Shown in pieces: positions 32,580 to 43,056 of a DNA stretch of 64,000 bases; the stretch's first letter is position 1; each line of letters opens with the position of its first letter. This DNA is from an uncultured Pseudomonadales bacterium. Lineage in GTDB: Bacteria > Pseudomonadota > Gammaproteobacteria > Pseudomonadales > UBA7434. Made by a program: the position numbers and the translations under genes. The DNA lies in the NCBI GenBank assembly GCA_905478995.1, contig CAJQKT010000026.1:1-64000 (forward strand). The letters are read 5' to 3'. The notes under the pieces are model-generated. The model had not been told where the DNA came from and did not search any database. It saw only the letters and a list, made by a program, of their open reading frames with translations.

Positions 32580-35120
32580 TCAGCTTTTACGCCATATAAC
32601 CAGCGGGCTAACCGCGTAAACTCGATTGAGAATGGCTAGCCCTACTGCAATCACCGCTGCTACGCTTATCACCAGCACCCACACCGCAGTACCCAAGCCT
32701 AACGCCATAGGCAGTTCAAAGACTTGCCGCCCTAATAAAAAGACGAACAATGCTCCACTGCCACAGCCCACTAACCCGGCGACCAAACCTGAAAAACCAA
32801 GCTCAACCATCGCAATTCGCTTCAAGGTGGCAGCCTGACCACCCAGCGCTCGCAATATACTTTGCTCATGCAAACGGTCATCGAGTGAAGCCCTTAAGCT
32901 TGCCACCAAAACTAACAGCGCCGCAAAAACGGTTACCACCGCCAAAGCCTGCACGGCCAGACCCACACGGTCGAGTACGCTTTTAACTTGCGCCATCAAG
33001 TCACCCACATCAATCAATGCCACGGCAGGAAATTGACTACCCAGCTCATACAGCGCATCTGCCTGCTGCGGCACGGCCAAAAAGCTCGTCATATACGTGT
33101 AGGGGTAAGCTTTTAACAAAGGAGGGGACAGAATGAAATAGAAATTAGGCTGCATGCTATTCCAATTCAAGCTGCGAATACTGCCCACCTCAACCTCCAC
33201 TGCCTGGTTAGCGAAACTAAACTGCAGCTTATCGCCCAGCTCAATATCTAACTGTTGAGCAATAGACTGTTCGACTGACACACTCGCTTGCTGATGATTA
33301 CCATGCCATTGGCCAAGCACCACTTTATTACCTAGCGGCAGAGTTGCTGCCTCGGTCATCACCATTTCCCGGCTCAAGGCGCGCTGTGCGTCCGGGTTAT
33401 TTGCCGCCCGCTCCGCAGTGGGCTGGCCATTGATCGCTACTAACCTCGCCCGCGCGACGGGAAACAATCCTTGACTTGAAATCCCTGCCTCATCGCCATA
33501 TTCATGCCAACGATCGCGTTCCGACTCAGTAATATTCAATGCAAAATAGTTAGGCGCCGCATCGGGAATTTGCGTTTGCCAACCAGTAAGAAGCTCACTG
33601 CGTAAACTCACAACCACGACCAAAAGTGAGAGCGTCATAGCCAGTGCGGTGGTGCGAATTTGGCTGGGGCGACGCTGCCGACTAAAGGCGCGAAGACCCA
33701 AATAAACTACCGGCATAAGCGCCATAATTTTTGTCTGCGTGAGCGCTAAAAATCGTTGTAAACCCATCACTAATAAAGCCACTAACAGCCAACAAAATAT
33801 CACCAGCAATAACAAGCTCCCGACTACGGCAAGAGTGGCCTGCCAGTTTTCACTAAAGGTATGCAGCAATAAAGTAAAAGCAGGTAGCAACCACAACAAT
33901 GTATAAGTAGCGCCTTTTAGTCCTGTGCCACTGCGTAACAAGCGCATGGGCGAGACCTTAGATAAACCCTGCACCACCGGCAAAGCAAAGCACACCAAAC
34001 AGAATAATGCCGTTAGTACAGCCAATATAAAAGGTTGCCATGAATACCCTGCCGACACACCTACCCAGTCGCGAATGGCATAAAATCCAGCCGCTTGCAA
34101 CGTGAATCCAGCTGCGCAACCCAGCACTGATGCACCTAGCCACCAAGCCGCAAACTGCAATAAATATCCCCGGCTGAGCAAAGAGCTACTAAAGCCGGCT
34201 GCTTTCCAAACAGCCACCGAATGCTGTTCGCGCTCAAGGTATTTATACGCCGTCACTAACGTTGCCACTAGCGCTAATAAAAGTGCCGTAGCACCACCAA
34301 GATTCAAAAAGCTTTTAGCACGTTCAATCGTTCGAGTCGTGCGCTGACTACCTTGCTGACTAGAAAAAACACGTTGATGCGGACCCAGCTGAGGCGTTAA
34401 CCATTGCATCATATGCTCTATGCGTGCGTGTTCCCCAGCCAGTAACCACGTATACGTCGCCCTACTTCCAGCACTTAGCAAACCTGTTTCGCTCAGATCA
34501 TTTTCATTCATGAGCGCTCGGCCTGACAAACCCAAGCTAGGTAAAACCAAACCAGGCTCGTCATGAAGTACCTGCACGAACTTTAAACGGACACTACCCA
34601 GCTCAACAAAGTCGCCAGGCATAGCCGCTAGCCCGCGCGCGGTTCGAGCATCGAGCCATACCTCGCCCTGGCTGGGCATGACGGTAGCAACACTGGGCTG
34701 CGCACTCAAATCGGGTGCAATGGTCAGTTGGCCACGCAGTGGATATGCCTGACCCACCGCCCGAACTTCGGTTAACTGCAATGCCCCTTCAAAGTAAAGC
34801 ATCGATGACAAACGAATACTGCTAGCTGTTTGTAGCTCCTGTTCACTGGCGTATTGCTGCCATTGAGCTAACGGCTTTTGATCGATTGCGCGCGATGATT
34901 CAACTAACAAATCAGCCGCCATAAGCTTGGCATTTTCAGAGTATATGGCCCACTCAATACGTTGCGTGAATAGCAAAATGCCGCAAACAATGGTTACCGC
35001 GAAAATTTGGCAAGACAAAAAAAGCCATAGTTCGGCGCTGGGTTTACGCCGCAATAAGCGCCAGCCAAAGCGCGCTACCGCTGCCATACTAGGAGCCTGA
35101 CTAAACGTGGTTACTGACAT
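32580..35120 (-). CDS. ABC transporter permease (FtsX/YbbP-like)
   Basis: 846 aa; large periplasmic domains and terminal FtsX helices; adjacent to a LolD-like ATPase and tesA-type esterase (ybbAP-tesA synteny). Confidence 0.9.
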   Translation of the reverse strand: MSVTTFSQAPSMAAVARFGWRLLRRKPSAELWLFLSCQIFAVTIVCGILLFTQRIEWAIYSENAKLMAADLLVESSRAIDQKPLAQWQQYASEQELQTASSIRLSSMLYFEGALQLTEVRAVGQAYPLRGQLTIAPDLSAQPSVATVMPSQGEVWLDARTARGLAAMPGDFVELGSVRLKFVQVLHDEPGLVLPSLGLSGRALMNENDLSETGLLSAGSRATYTWLLAGEHARIEHMMQWLTPQLGPHQRVFSSQQGSQRTTRTIERAKSFLNLGGATALLLALVATLVTAYKYLEREQHSVAVWKAAGFSSSLLSRGYLLQFAAWWLGASVLGCAAGFTLQAAGFYAIRDWVGVSAGYSWQPFILAVLTALFCLVCFALPVVQGLSKVSPMRLLRSGTGLKGATYTLLWLLPAFTLLLHTFSENWQATLAVVGSLLLLVIFCWLLVALLVMGLQRFLALTQTKIMALMPVVYLGLRAFSRQRRPSQIRTTALAMTLSLLVVVVSLRSELLTGWQTQIPDAAPNYFALNITESERDRWHEYGDEAGISSQGLFPVARARLVAINGQPTAERAANNPDAQRALSREMVMTEAATLPLGNKVVLGQWHGNHQQASVSVEQSIAQQLDIELGDKLQFSFANQAVEVEVGSIRSLNWNSMQPNFYFILSPPLLKAYPYTYMTSFLAVPQQADALYELGSQFPAVALIDVGDLMAQVKSVLDRVGLAVQALAVVTVFAALLVLVASLRASLDDRLHEQSILRALGGQAATLKRIAMVELGFSGLVAGLVGCGSGALFVFLLGRQVFELPMALGLGTAVWVLVISVAAVIAVGLAILNRVYAVSPLVIWRKS

Positions 35121-35125
35121 AAAAA

Positions 35126-35806
35126 CTACTCGTTAGTGTCCAGCTCAAAGATTGTGTCGCAGCGTGCTGCCAACTGCCGATCATGAGTAACTAACACCAT
35201 GGTTGAGTGGGTAGAACGATGCAAGTCGAAAAGTAGATCCATAATCATGCTCGCCGTTTTCGCATCGAGACTGCCCGTAGGTTCATCGGCCAACAGCAGG
35301 GCCGGCTCATGCGCAAAGGCCCTTGCCAACGCTACGCGCTGCTGCTCGCCACCCGACAATTGTCGGGGATAATGATTGAGGCGCTCACCAAGCCCCACTT
35401 TGTGCAGCCATTGTTTGGCTACCGCTTCATCGCCATTATTGAGTAACTGCAGCGGCAGCAATACATTATCAAGCGCTGTCATATCAGGAATCAGCTGGAA
35501 ATTTTGAAAAACAAACCCCATCATTTTTCCGCGCAGTGCCGCTCGCCAATCTTCGTCATGCTCATAAATATTGAATGTTTGATCACCCCACTTAACATCA
35601 ACCACACCCGTGTCGGGAGGATCCATACCAGCAAGCACGCCTAACAATGTGGTTTTACCTGAGCCGGAGGCACCCAAAATTGCACACGATTGTCCAGCCG
35701 CCACAGCAAAGTCAATTGCACTAAATATCTCTATCTGCTGCTCGCCAAGTTGCAGCGCTCTAGTTAAATTGTGCGCCGAAAGCGCTAATGTCTTTGCTGT
35801 TGTCAT
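35126..35806 (-). CDS. ABC transporter ATP-binding protein (YbbA/LolD-like)
   Basis: ILGASGSGKTTLLGVLAGMD; QLSGGEQQRVALARAFAHEPALLLADEPTGSLD. Confidence 0.93.
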   Translation of the reverse strand: MTTAKTLALSAHNLTRALQLGEQQIEIFSAIDFAVAAGQSCAILGASGSGKTTLLGVLAGMDPPDTGVVDVKWGDQTFNIYEHDEDWRAALRGKMMGFVFQNFQLIPDMTALDNVLLPLQLLNNGDEAVAKQWLHKVGLGERLNHYPRQLSGGEQQRVALARAFAHEPALLLADEPTGSLDAKTASMIMDLLFDLHRSTHSTMVLVTHDRQLAARCDTIFELDTNE

Positions 35807-36125
35807 AGGGGCTGCTTATCAATGCGTCCGCGCTTTATGCGCGGCTAATTATCGTCAAGGGTTTGGAGGCTGTCAGTGCGGCATAGGCATCGCTCTACCA
35901 GATGCTCATCTTATCGTGCCAAAAATGCGTATACACTTGAAAGTATTATTAAATGCTGCAACTTACCACCTTTGTACCAGCTGCATGAGTCATGCTGACA
36001 GAAAATACCTCAGAACAGGTAATTGTGCGAAAATTGCTTACTCATATTTTGGCATTTCGCCGTATTATAGTTTGGCGAGCGTCAAACTAAAGCCCCCCTT
36101 CAAACTAAGCCTGGCACGCCATTTT

Positions 36126-36839
36126 ATGCAGCAACGTAACACTTCCCAAAAAAATCAGATGCGCTGGTCGTGGTTACGGCTGAAGCGAACCCTCAGTTCA
36201 CTGTGCTGCACCTGCTTCGTATTCATAGTGAGCAGCGCAGCCATAAGCGAGGCTTCGACAACCGATGAGCAACAAACGCCCGCATCGATCCCCACTCTTT
36301 TGGTGCTAGGCGATAGCCTCAGTGCCAGCTACGGTTTTGATCCGACATTGGGATGGGTCACATTACTTGAAGCGTGGCTGCAAGATCAGTCAATACCTGT
36401 GAGCGTAGTCAATATCAGCATTAGTGGTGAGACCACTTCAGGCGGGCTGGCGCGGCTGCCTGGCGCCTTAGCACGCTGGCAGCCAGAGCTTGTAGTTATT
36501 GCGCTCGGGGGTAATGACGGGCTACGCGGCACATCGCTAAACGTCATTGGCAACAATCTGGAAAGCATGATCAAACTCAGCCAAGAACATGGCGCAAACA
36601 CGTTGCTCGCCGGCATGCGCATTCCGCCTAATTACGGGCCACGCTACACTCAGGGATTTTTCGAAATTTATGCCCGCTTGTCGAGTCAATACGGCAGTGC
36701 ATTGGTGCCTTTTTTACTCGATGGCATAGCGACCGAACCAAAATTAATGCAAAGTGATGGCCTCCATCCCACTAGCGACGCACAGACATTGATTCTCGAC
36801 AATGTTAAACCGGCGCTTGGGGCGCTGCTGCCACTTTAA
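36126..36839 (+). CDS. tesA: Arylesterase / multifunctional acyl-CoA thioesterase I (SGNH hydrolase, TesA-like)
   Basis: LVLGDSLSASYGFDPTLGWV; VIALGGNDGLRG; DGLHPTSDAQ; signal peptide; ORF 5' extension to 35610 judged non-coding. Confidence 0.9.
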   Translation: MQQRNTSQKNQMRWSWLRLKRTLSSLCCTCFVFIVSSAAISEASTTDEQQTPASIPTLLVLGDSLSASYGFDPTLGWVTLLEAWLQDQSIPVSVVNISISGETTSGGLARLPGALARWQPELVVIALGGNDGLRGTSLNVIGNNLESMIKLSQEHGANTLLAGMRIPPNYGPRYTQGFFEIYARLSSQYGSALVPFLLDGIATEPKLMQSDGLHPTSDAQTLILDNVKPALGALLPL

Positions 36840-36891
36840 TAAAGCACTCTCACCCACCGTTTGCTCTTTATGATTTAAGTAGCCATTGACT

Positions 36892-38172
36892 ATGAACCCT
36901 AGCGATCTTGCATTTGATGCCAACCATATTTGGCATCCCTACAGCCCTCTAAACCAGCCCATATCGCCATTGGCTGTGCGCACCGCGCAAGGCGTCACCC
37001 TAGAACTCGATGACGGTCGTCAACTCATCGATGCCATGTCGTCATGGTGGTCAGTCATACACGGCTACAACCACCCTACTATTAACGCGGCAGCCAAAGA
37101 GCAAATTGACCAGCTCTCACATGTCATGTTTGGTGGCCTCACGCATCAACCCGCCGTCGACTTGTGCAAAACTTTAATCGAAATAACGCCGGCTGGCCTT
37201 GAAAAAGTATTTCTTTGTGACTCAGGCTCAGTGGCCGTTGATGTTGCTATGAAAATGGCGCTGCAATACTGGCAGGCCTTAGAGCAACCAAAAAAGACTA
37301 AATTTGCTGCCCTGCAAGGTGGCTATCATGGCGATACGCTCGGAGCGATGTCGGTGTGTGATCCCTCTACCGGCATGCATCATTTATTTAGCGACACTCT
37401 CGCCCAACAGCACTTTATTGAGCGCCCTGCTTGTGTTTTTGGCTCATCGTGCAAACCGCAACACATACTTTCTCTCGAGCAACTGTTAGCTTGCGAACAC
37501 GAAACCATTGCAGCGGTTATTCTTGAACCGATTGTTCAAGGCGCCGGTGGCATGTACTTTTATGCGGCCGAATATCTCCAAGCCGTTCGCTCACTATGCG
37601 ATCGTTACGGGATTCTCTTGATTGCCGATGAAATTGCCACGGGGTTTGGGCGCACCGGTAAATTATTTGCTTGTGAACACGCAGATATAGCACCTGATAT
37701 TTTGTGTATAGGTAAAGCCATGACAGGAGGCTACTTATCACTAGCCGCCACCCTCACCACTGACGCAGTCGCCGATGGTATTGGCCGCAAAGAGCCTGGC
37801 GCATTTATGCATGGCCCCACCTTCATGGGCAACCCGCTAGCCTGCAAAATAGCCTCGACCAGCATAGAGCTTTTACTGCAAAGTAATTGGCAGCAAAGGC
37901 TACCCGCCATTGAAAAACAGCTAAGCGAAAATCTACTGCCATTAAAAAACCATGACAAAATCCATGACGTGCGGGTGCTCGGTGCTATTGGAGTCATCGA
38001 AACTCATACACCCGTTGACATGCACAAAGTGCAAAAAATCTTACCCGAGCTCGGTGTATGGTTAAGGCCATTTGGCCGCTTGGTTTATACCATGCCGCCA
38101 TTTATTATTGATGCGAAACAGCTCGATACAATTACACACGCCATGCAAGAAGTCGTTGAGCGTTGCGCGTAA
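36892..38172 (+). CDS. bioA: Adenosylmethionine-8-amino-7-oxononanoate aminotransferase
   Basis: HIWHPYSPL; SSWWSVIHGYNHP; DEIATGFGRTGKLFACEHADIAPDILCIGKAMTGGY; HGPTFMGNPLACKIA. Confidence 0.95.
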   Translation: MNPSDLAFDANHIWHPYSPLNQPISPLAVRTAQGVTLELDDGRQLIDAMSSWWSVIHGYNHPTINAAAKEQIDQLSHVMFGGLTHQPAVDLCKTLIEITPAGLEKVFLCDSGSVAVDVAMKMALQYWQALEQPKKTKFAALQGGYHGDTLGAMSVCDPSTGMHHLFSDTLAQQHFIERPACVFGSSCKPQHILSLEQLLACEHETIAAVILEPIVQGAGGMYFYAAEYLQAVRSLCDRYGILLIADEIATGFGRTGKLFACEHADIAPDILCIGKAMTGGYLSLAATLTTDAVADGIGRKEPGAFMHGPTFMGNPLACKIASTSIELLLQSNWQQRLPAIEKQLSENLLPLKNHDKIHDVRVLGAIGVIETHTPVDMHKVQKILPELGVWLRPFGRLVYTMPPFIIDAKQLDTITHAMQEVVERCA

Positions 38173-38289
38173 GGAGTTGCCATTAATTCACGCAACGGTG
38201 GTTTTACACTCGCTTCAAAATGGCCACAGAAAGCCCAATAAAACGTGCAGGCACACCGCTAAGCATTCAAAAGATCAATACAAGCGATT

Positions 38290-40497
38290 TTATTGATTCT
38301 CATCAGCCATTTTTTGCATGACGGCCACTTTACCCAGATAGCTTTCTAGCGTCATACCCCCTCGCAGCGACTGCGCTGTGAAAAGTAAAAAGGCTCTAAT
38401 GTCCTCGACATCTTGCGGCGTAATTTGACCGGCAAAATTAGGCATGCCTTGGCTTTCGAACAGGCCTTGCAAAACAATTTGCGGCAGCAGTTGATAAACC
38501 CCAACATTGGACCGAGTCAGATCGGGTATGGTGCCGTTACCCGTACCTGGAGTGCCATGGCAGCTCATGCAATTTTCAGCATAGCGGTTGTAGCCGCGGC
38601 CAATAGTTAGCTCGCTGGCATCAGTGGTAAGCTCAGTCAGCGGTTTTGCAATCGGTGGTAACTTCGCAGGTGGCTGTGCATCGCCCCCTAATTTAAACGT
38701 ATACAGCGTGCCCGGATGCAAACGCGGCACCGCCTGAAAAACCTGACCTTGTATACCGCCCCAACCCACCAGTACACTAATGTACTGCTCGCCATCCACC
38801 ATGTAGGTAATCGGTGGTGCCACCACACCAGAGCGCACATCATATTGCCACAGCACCTCGCCATTCTCTGCATCACGAATTGAAAATATGCCTTGGGCAT
38901 CGCCCTGTAATAACAGACCATTAGCCGTAGTTAACAGTCCTCCGTTGTAATGCAAGACTTGGTCGACACCCCACACTTCACGCTGCTGAACAGGGTCGTA
39001 GGCAATCAAGCGCCCCGAGACCGTCCAAGGCGCGGGCGCGCGCGGATCAGTATCGTAAACGCTTTCGGCATATAAGCGCGCGCTAAGTGATGTGTTAGCT
39101 CCCCCTGCGCCCATGAAACCTCGCGCCGAATCATAGCCTACGGCGGGGTCATACATGTAAGGCTCACTTTGGTTGGAAGTGGGAATATAAACCAAGCCAG
39201 TTTTACGATTAAATGCCATAGGTGGCCAATTGTGGCCTCCATGACTGCTCGGCGAGATCCAATGCAGCTTGCCATCTTCATAACGAGCGCCCTCGTTTTC
39301 TATAGGACGACCTTGCGCATCAATTGCACTGGCCCAATTGGTATAGACGAAGGGCTTGGCCGAAATGAATTCACCACTGGTGCGATCGATAACGTAGAAA
39401 AATCCATTTTTGGGTGCCTGCATCAACACCTTGCGCATCTTGCCGTCTATTTCAATATCAGCCTGAATAATATGCTGCGTAGCGGTGTAGTCCCACGTAT
39501 CACCCGGCGTCGTTTGATAATGCCAAACATAGCTACCGTCACTGGCGTCGAGCGCAACAATACTTGAGAGATAAAGATTGTCTCCGCCACCGGGACTACG
39601 GATCATGCGATTCCAATGCGAACCATTACCTACACCGATATAAACAAGATTCAGCTCTGGGTCATACGTGATGGCATCCCACACAGTGCCGCCACCGCTT
39701 TGCTTCCACCACTCCCCGCTCCATGTTTTGACGGCATCTTTGAGGTCATCATGTTCAAAGGGTAAAGCCGGATCACCCGGTACTGTGTAAAAACGCCATC
39801 GTTGCGCGCCACTGCCTGCATCGTAGGCGGTCACATAACCGCGTGCCTTCAAATCGGCGCCGCCGTTGCCAATAATTACGAGCCCATTAGCAATTCTAGG
39901 TGCGCCAGTAATTGAATAAAAACTATCTTCGGGCACGGTTTGAACTTGCCAATTAGGTTCACCACTGGCCGCGTCAACAGAAATCAGTCGCCCGTCGAGT
40001 GTGCCAACAAAAACAGCCCCACGGTACAGCGCCAGCCCTCGGTTATTAACGCCGCAACACAATTGCGCCGCTTTTTTGCGAGGAACCTCTGGGTCGTAAG
40101 TCCACAAACGCTGGCCACTGCGCACATCGACAGCGTACACAATTGACCAAGGGCCGGTGAAAAAAATAATGCCGTCAACGACTAAAGGCGTCGACTGCAA
40201 GCCACGCTTAGTGCCCACATCGATTGTCCAAGCCAAGCTTAGTTCACTGAGGTTATCGCGATGAATTAACTCCAGCTCGCTGTAGCGATCCTCAGCATAA
40301 TTGCCTCCGTGCGTGAGCCAATCACCATCGCCAGCGTCAATATTTTGCAATGCTTTATCGTCGACCTTGCCCGTTGCATAACGAATATGCTCAGCGGACC
40401 CTTTTGGCTCAACGCCCTGAGGCCATTGGCAGCTGGAGACTGCGGCTACCAATAAGAAAACCAAACCGACGTAACATTTAACGACTAAACTTTTCAT
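38290..40497 (-). CDS. PQQ-dependent quinohemoprotein alcohol dehydrogenase (C-terminal cytochrome c domain)
   Basis: Beta-propeller repeats; vicinal Cys LCCGVNNRG; C-terminal haem motif ENCMSCHG; lipoprotein-like N-terminus. Confidence 0.9.
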   Translation of the reverse strand: MKSLVVKCYVGLVFLLVAAVSSCQWPQGVEPKGSAEHIRYATGKVDDKALQNIDAGDGDWLTHGGNYAEDRYSELELIHRDNLSELSLAWTIDVGTKRGLQSTPLVVDGIIFFTGPWSIVYAVDVRSGQRLWTYDPEVPRKKAAQLCCGVNNRGLALYRGAVFVGTLDGRLISVDAASGEPNWQVQTVPEDSFYSITGAPRIANGLVIIGNGGADLKARGYVTAYDAGSGAQRWRFYTVPGDPALPFEHDDLKDAVKTWSGEWWKQSGGGTVWDAITYDPELNLVYIGVGNGSHWNRMIRSPGGGDNLYLSSIVALDASDGSYVWHYQTTPGDTWDYTATQHIIQADIEIDGKMRKVLMQAPKNGFFYVIDRTSGEFISAKPFVYTNWASAIDAQGRPIENEGARYEDGKLHWISPSSHGGHNWPPMAFNRKTGLVYIPTSNQSEPYMYDPAVGYDSARGFMGAGGANTSLSARLYAESVYDTDPRAPAPWTVSGRLIAYDPVQQREVWGVDQVLHYNGGLLTTANGLLLQGDAQGIFSIRDAENGEVLWQYDVRSGVVAPPITYMVDGEQYISVLVGWGGIQGQVFQAVPRLHPGTLYTFKLGGDAQPPAKLPPIAKPLTELTTDASELTIGRGYNRYAENCMSCHGTPGTGNGTIPDLTRSNVGVYQLLPQIVLQGLFESQGMPNFAGQITPQDVEDIRAFLLFTAQSLRGGMTLESYLGKVAVMQKMADENQ

Positions 40498-40523
40498 TAT
40501 CGCGCCTCAGTTTTAATCATGCT

Positions 40524-41981
40524 TTATGTAATTAAATAATTATTCCAATTAACCTTGCGTAATCTGCGCCGATACTCAAGCGTACTGCCAGCCCAATTAT
40601 TAGTGATTCTTCCGCCGTCCATATACCAACTTTCTTTAACATCGGCAAAGCTCATTTTTTTTAAGCGTGCTTGAATTTCCTCGTTGTACTGTGATTCAAC
40701 CGCCTCTTTAACTTGTAGCGTTTTTTGCCCACTAATTGCTAGCCGCTCAATACACTTTACAATATATCGAGCCTGCGCCTCAATCATAATAATGATCGAG
40801 TTGTGACCTAAATTAGTATTCGGTCCATACATCATATAAAAATTAGGAAAATCATACGTAGTAATGCCTAGGTAGGCATGTGCGCCGCCTTGCCAATGCT
40901 CTCGCAATGGGCGCCCACCCAATCCTTGCACATCAATAGAGGCTAGGAAGGGGTTGGTTTTAAAGCCCGTTCCGTAAATGACCACATCAAAGGACTCTTC
41001 CACCCCGTCATTTCTAAGAATACCCTGTTCTGTAAATTGCTTAACACCTGAAGTGTCTAGGTGTACATTATCGCGCACCAATGCGCCATAATAATCATCC
41101 GAAAACAAAATACGCTTGGCGCCAATGGGGTAGTCGGGCGTTAATTTTTTAATTAACTCCGGGTCTTGAATAACTCGACGTAAACTCTTTTGTGCCATCC
41201 ACTTGAGTAAACGCTGCGCTATACGATTACGCCGCATAGCCGGTAACACGAGACATTCGCCACGAAGCCATAGACTCAATCGATATAGGCGAGTAATCAA
41301 AGGAACTTTTTCAGAGACCCACTGCTCGATGGATCCATACGAGCGATCTTGCTTTGCAATAACCCAATTGGCGCTGCGCTGAAACACTGTTAAATGTTCA
41401 ACCAATGGCGCTATTTGCGGAATAAACTGCAACGCACTGGCTGCATTACCAATAACCGCCACCCGCTTACCTGCAAGTTCAACTGAGTGATCCCATTTGG
41501 CCGAATGAAATTTAGCGCCCGTATAGTGTTCTTCACCTGCAAAATCAGGCTGCGCAGGAAGATGTAACTGCCCTACTGCAGAGACCACATGCTGGCAACG
41601 AAACGTATCGCCCTTAACCGACGTTATACTCCAAACAGATTGATCCTCATCGAACACAGCGCTTTCAACCTGCTGATCAAACGCCACCTTTTCATACAGG
41701 TCATATTTTTTAGCAATATTTTTTTGATAGTCAAAAATTTGCTGCTGTTCCGACCATTTAAATTCCCAGGCCGAGTTATGCTCAAACGAATAGCTGTACA
41801 ATGCCGACGGAATATCACACTCTGCTCCAGGATAGGTATTTTCACGCCAAGTACCACCGACCTCGCTAGCCCCTTCTAAAATTAAAAAGTCACGCAGGCC
41901 TGCTTGTTGAAGCTTGATAGCCATACATAAGCCAGAAAAACCAGCACCAATAATAATGACTTGATAATCTTTATCGTGCAT
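40524..41981 (-). CDS. Flavin-containing monooxygenase, Baeyer-Villiger (type I) like
   Basis: VIIIGAGFSGLCMAIKLQ; YTGAKFHSAKWD close to the BVMO fingerprint FxGxxxHxxxW(P/D); AVIGNAASALQFIPQIA. Confidence 0.88.
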   Translation of the reverse strand: MHDKDYQVIIIGAGFSGLCMAIKLQQAGLRDFLILEGASEVGGTWRENTYPGAECDIPSALYSYSFEHNSAWEFKWSEQQQIFDYQKNIAKKYDLYEKVAFDQQVESAVFDEDQSVWSITSVKGDTFRCQHVVSAVGQLHLPAQPDFAGEEHYTGAKFHSAKWDHSVELAGKRVAVIGNAASALQFIPQIAPLVEHLTVFQRSANWVIAKQDRSYGSIEQWVSEKVPLITRLYRLSLWLRGECLVLPAMRRNRIAQRLLKWMAQKSLRRVIQDPELIKKLTPDYPIGAKRILFSDDYYGALVRDNVHLDTSGVKQFTEQGILRNDGVEESFDVVIYGTGFKTNPFLASIDVQGLGGRPLREHWQGGAHAYLGITTYDFPNFYMMYGPNTNLGHNSIIIMIEAQARYIVKCIERLAISGQKTLQVKEAVESQYNEEIQARLKKMSFADVKESWYMDGGRITNNWAGSTLEYRRRLRKVNWNNYLIT

Positions 41982-42138
41982 AAATCTCACTATTCAAAAA
42001 TTTCTTGTCGCTAAATAATTGAGCCATTAGGCTAAGGCACATGGGCTCATTAAAAGCATTCATCAACTTGGAATCATTGACGGTGATGACAGCAACAGCA
42101 TCCTTAATATCAAAAGTTATTTTTTCGAATGATCCCAT
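41971..42138 (-). pseudogene. Enoyl-CoA hydratase/isomerase N-terminal relic
   Basis: MGSFEKITFDIKDAVAVITVNDSKLMNAFNEPMCLSLMAQLF matches the crotonase N-terminus; the other ~200 residues are absent, replaced by the FMO gene. Confidence 0.7.
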
Positions 42139-42232
42139 CGCCAGTGACTCTGTCAAAGATTTTCTCAGCTTGTGCTGCCAACCAATCTATTATCCTTACT
42201 GAGTCCGCTTCACTTTATAAAACCAGCACCTA

Positions 42233-43003
42233 CTATCGGGGTTGCATGCGGATACCGCCGTCCATACGAATACACTCACCGTTGGTGTAGTCGTTCTCAA
42301 CAATATATTTGGACAAATGCGCAATTTCTTCTGGACGCCCCAATCGTTTTGGATACAACGTAGAAGCCACGAGGCTTGTATACGCTTGCTCCGGCAATGT
42401 ATCAAATAACGGCGTATGAATGAGACCCGGCACAATGGTATTAACCCGAATACCCACCGACGCCAAATCGCGCGCAATAGGCAAGGTCATACCCACAATG
42501 CCACCTTTAGATGCACTATAAGCGGCCTGACCAATTTGACCTTCGTAGGCTGCAATTGATGCCGTATTAATGATGACCCCGCGCTGACCATCATCATCGA
42601 GTGGCTCTTGCGATGCCATTTGTGCCGCCGCTAAACGCAAGACATTAAACGAACCAATTAAATTGACGTTAATGACGTGTATAAAGGCCGCCAAAGCCAT
42701 CGGCTCACCCTTGCTAACCGTCTTAGCCGCACTACCAATACCCGCATAATTATTGCAAATATGCACTGCGCCAAATGCAGCAACGGTGGCTTGCATAGCC
42801 ACCTGCACAGCCGCTTCATCGGATACGTTAACAGACTGATAAATAACCGCATCACCCAACTCTGCTACCAAAGCAGACCCACGTTCATCGTTCATATCAA
42901 ATACAGCTACCTTCGCGCCCAGCGATACATATAACCGCACTGTAGCCTCACCTAAGCCTGATGCACCGCCAGTAACAATTGCTACTTTTCCAGCAATATC
43001 CAT
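42233..43003 (-). CDS. SDR family oxidoreductase (3-hydroxyacyl-CoA dehydrogenase type II-like)
   Basis: VAIVTGGASGLGEATVRLY; NNYAGIGSA; YSASKGGIVGMTLPIARDLA; highly similar in layout to HSD10-type SDRs. Confidence 0.88.
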   Translation of the reverse strand: MDIAGKVAIVTGGASGLGEATVRLYVSLGAKVAVFDMNDERGSALVAELGDAVIYQSVNVSDEAAVQVAMQATVAAFGAVHICNNYAGIGSAAKTVSKGEPMALAAFIHVINVNLIGSFNVLRLAAAQMASQEPLDDDGQRGVIINTASIAAYEGQIGQAAYSASKGGIVGMTLPIARDLASVGIRVNTIVPGLIHTPLFDTLPEQAYTSLVASTLYPKRLGRPEEIAHLSKYIVENDYTNGECIRMDGGIRMQPR

Positions 43004-43056
43004 TCGTCAAAACCTCTCAATAACATCGTTCAACATTAATCACGCAATTCGATTCG

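Noticed and set aside
35823-35850. CCGCGC-TTTAT-GCGCGG hairpin near the ABC ATPase / tesA divergence
   Set aside because: Short stem with no T-tract or conserved context; insufficient to call a regulatory element.
35610-36125. N-terminal extension of the TesA-type ORF
   Set aside because: Region overlaps the ABC ATPase start and divergent promoter; a signal peptide follows the internal ATG at 36126.
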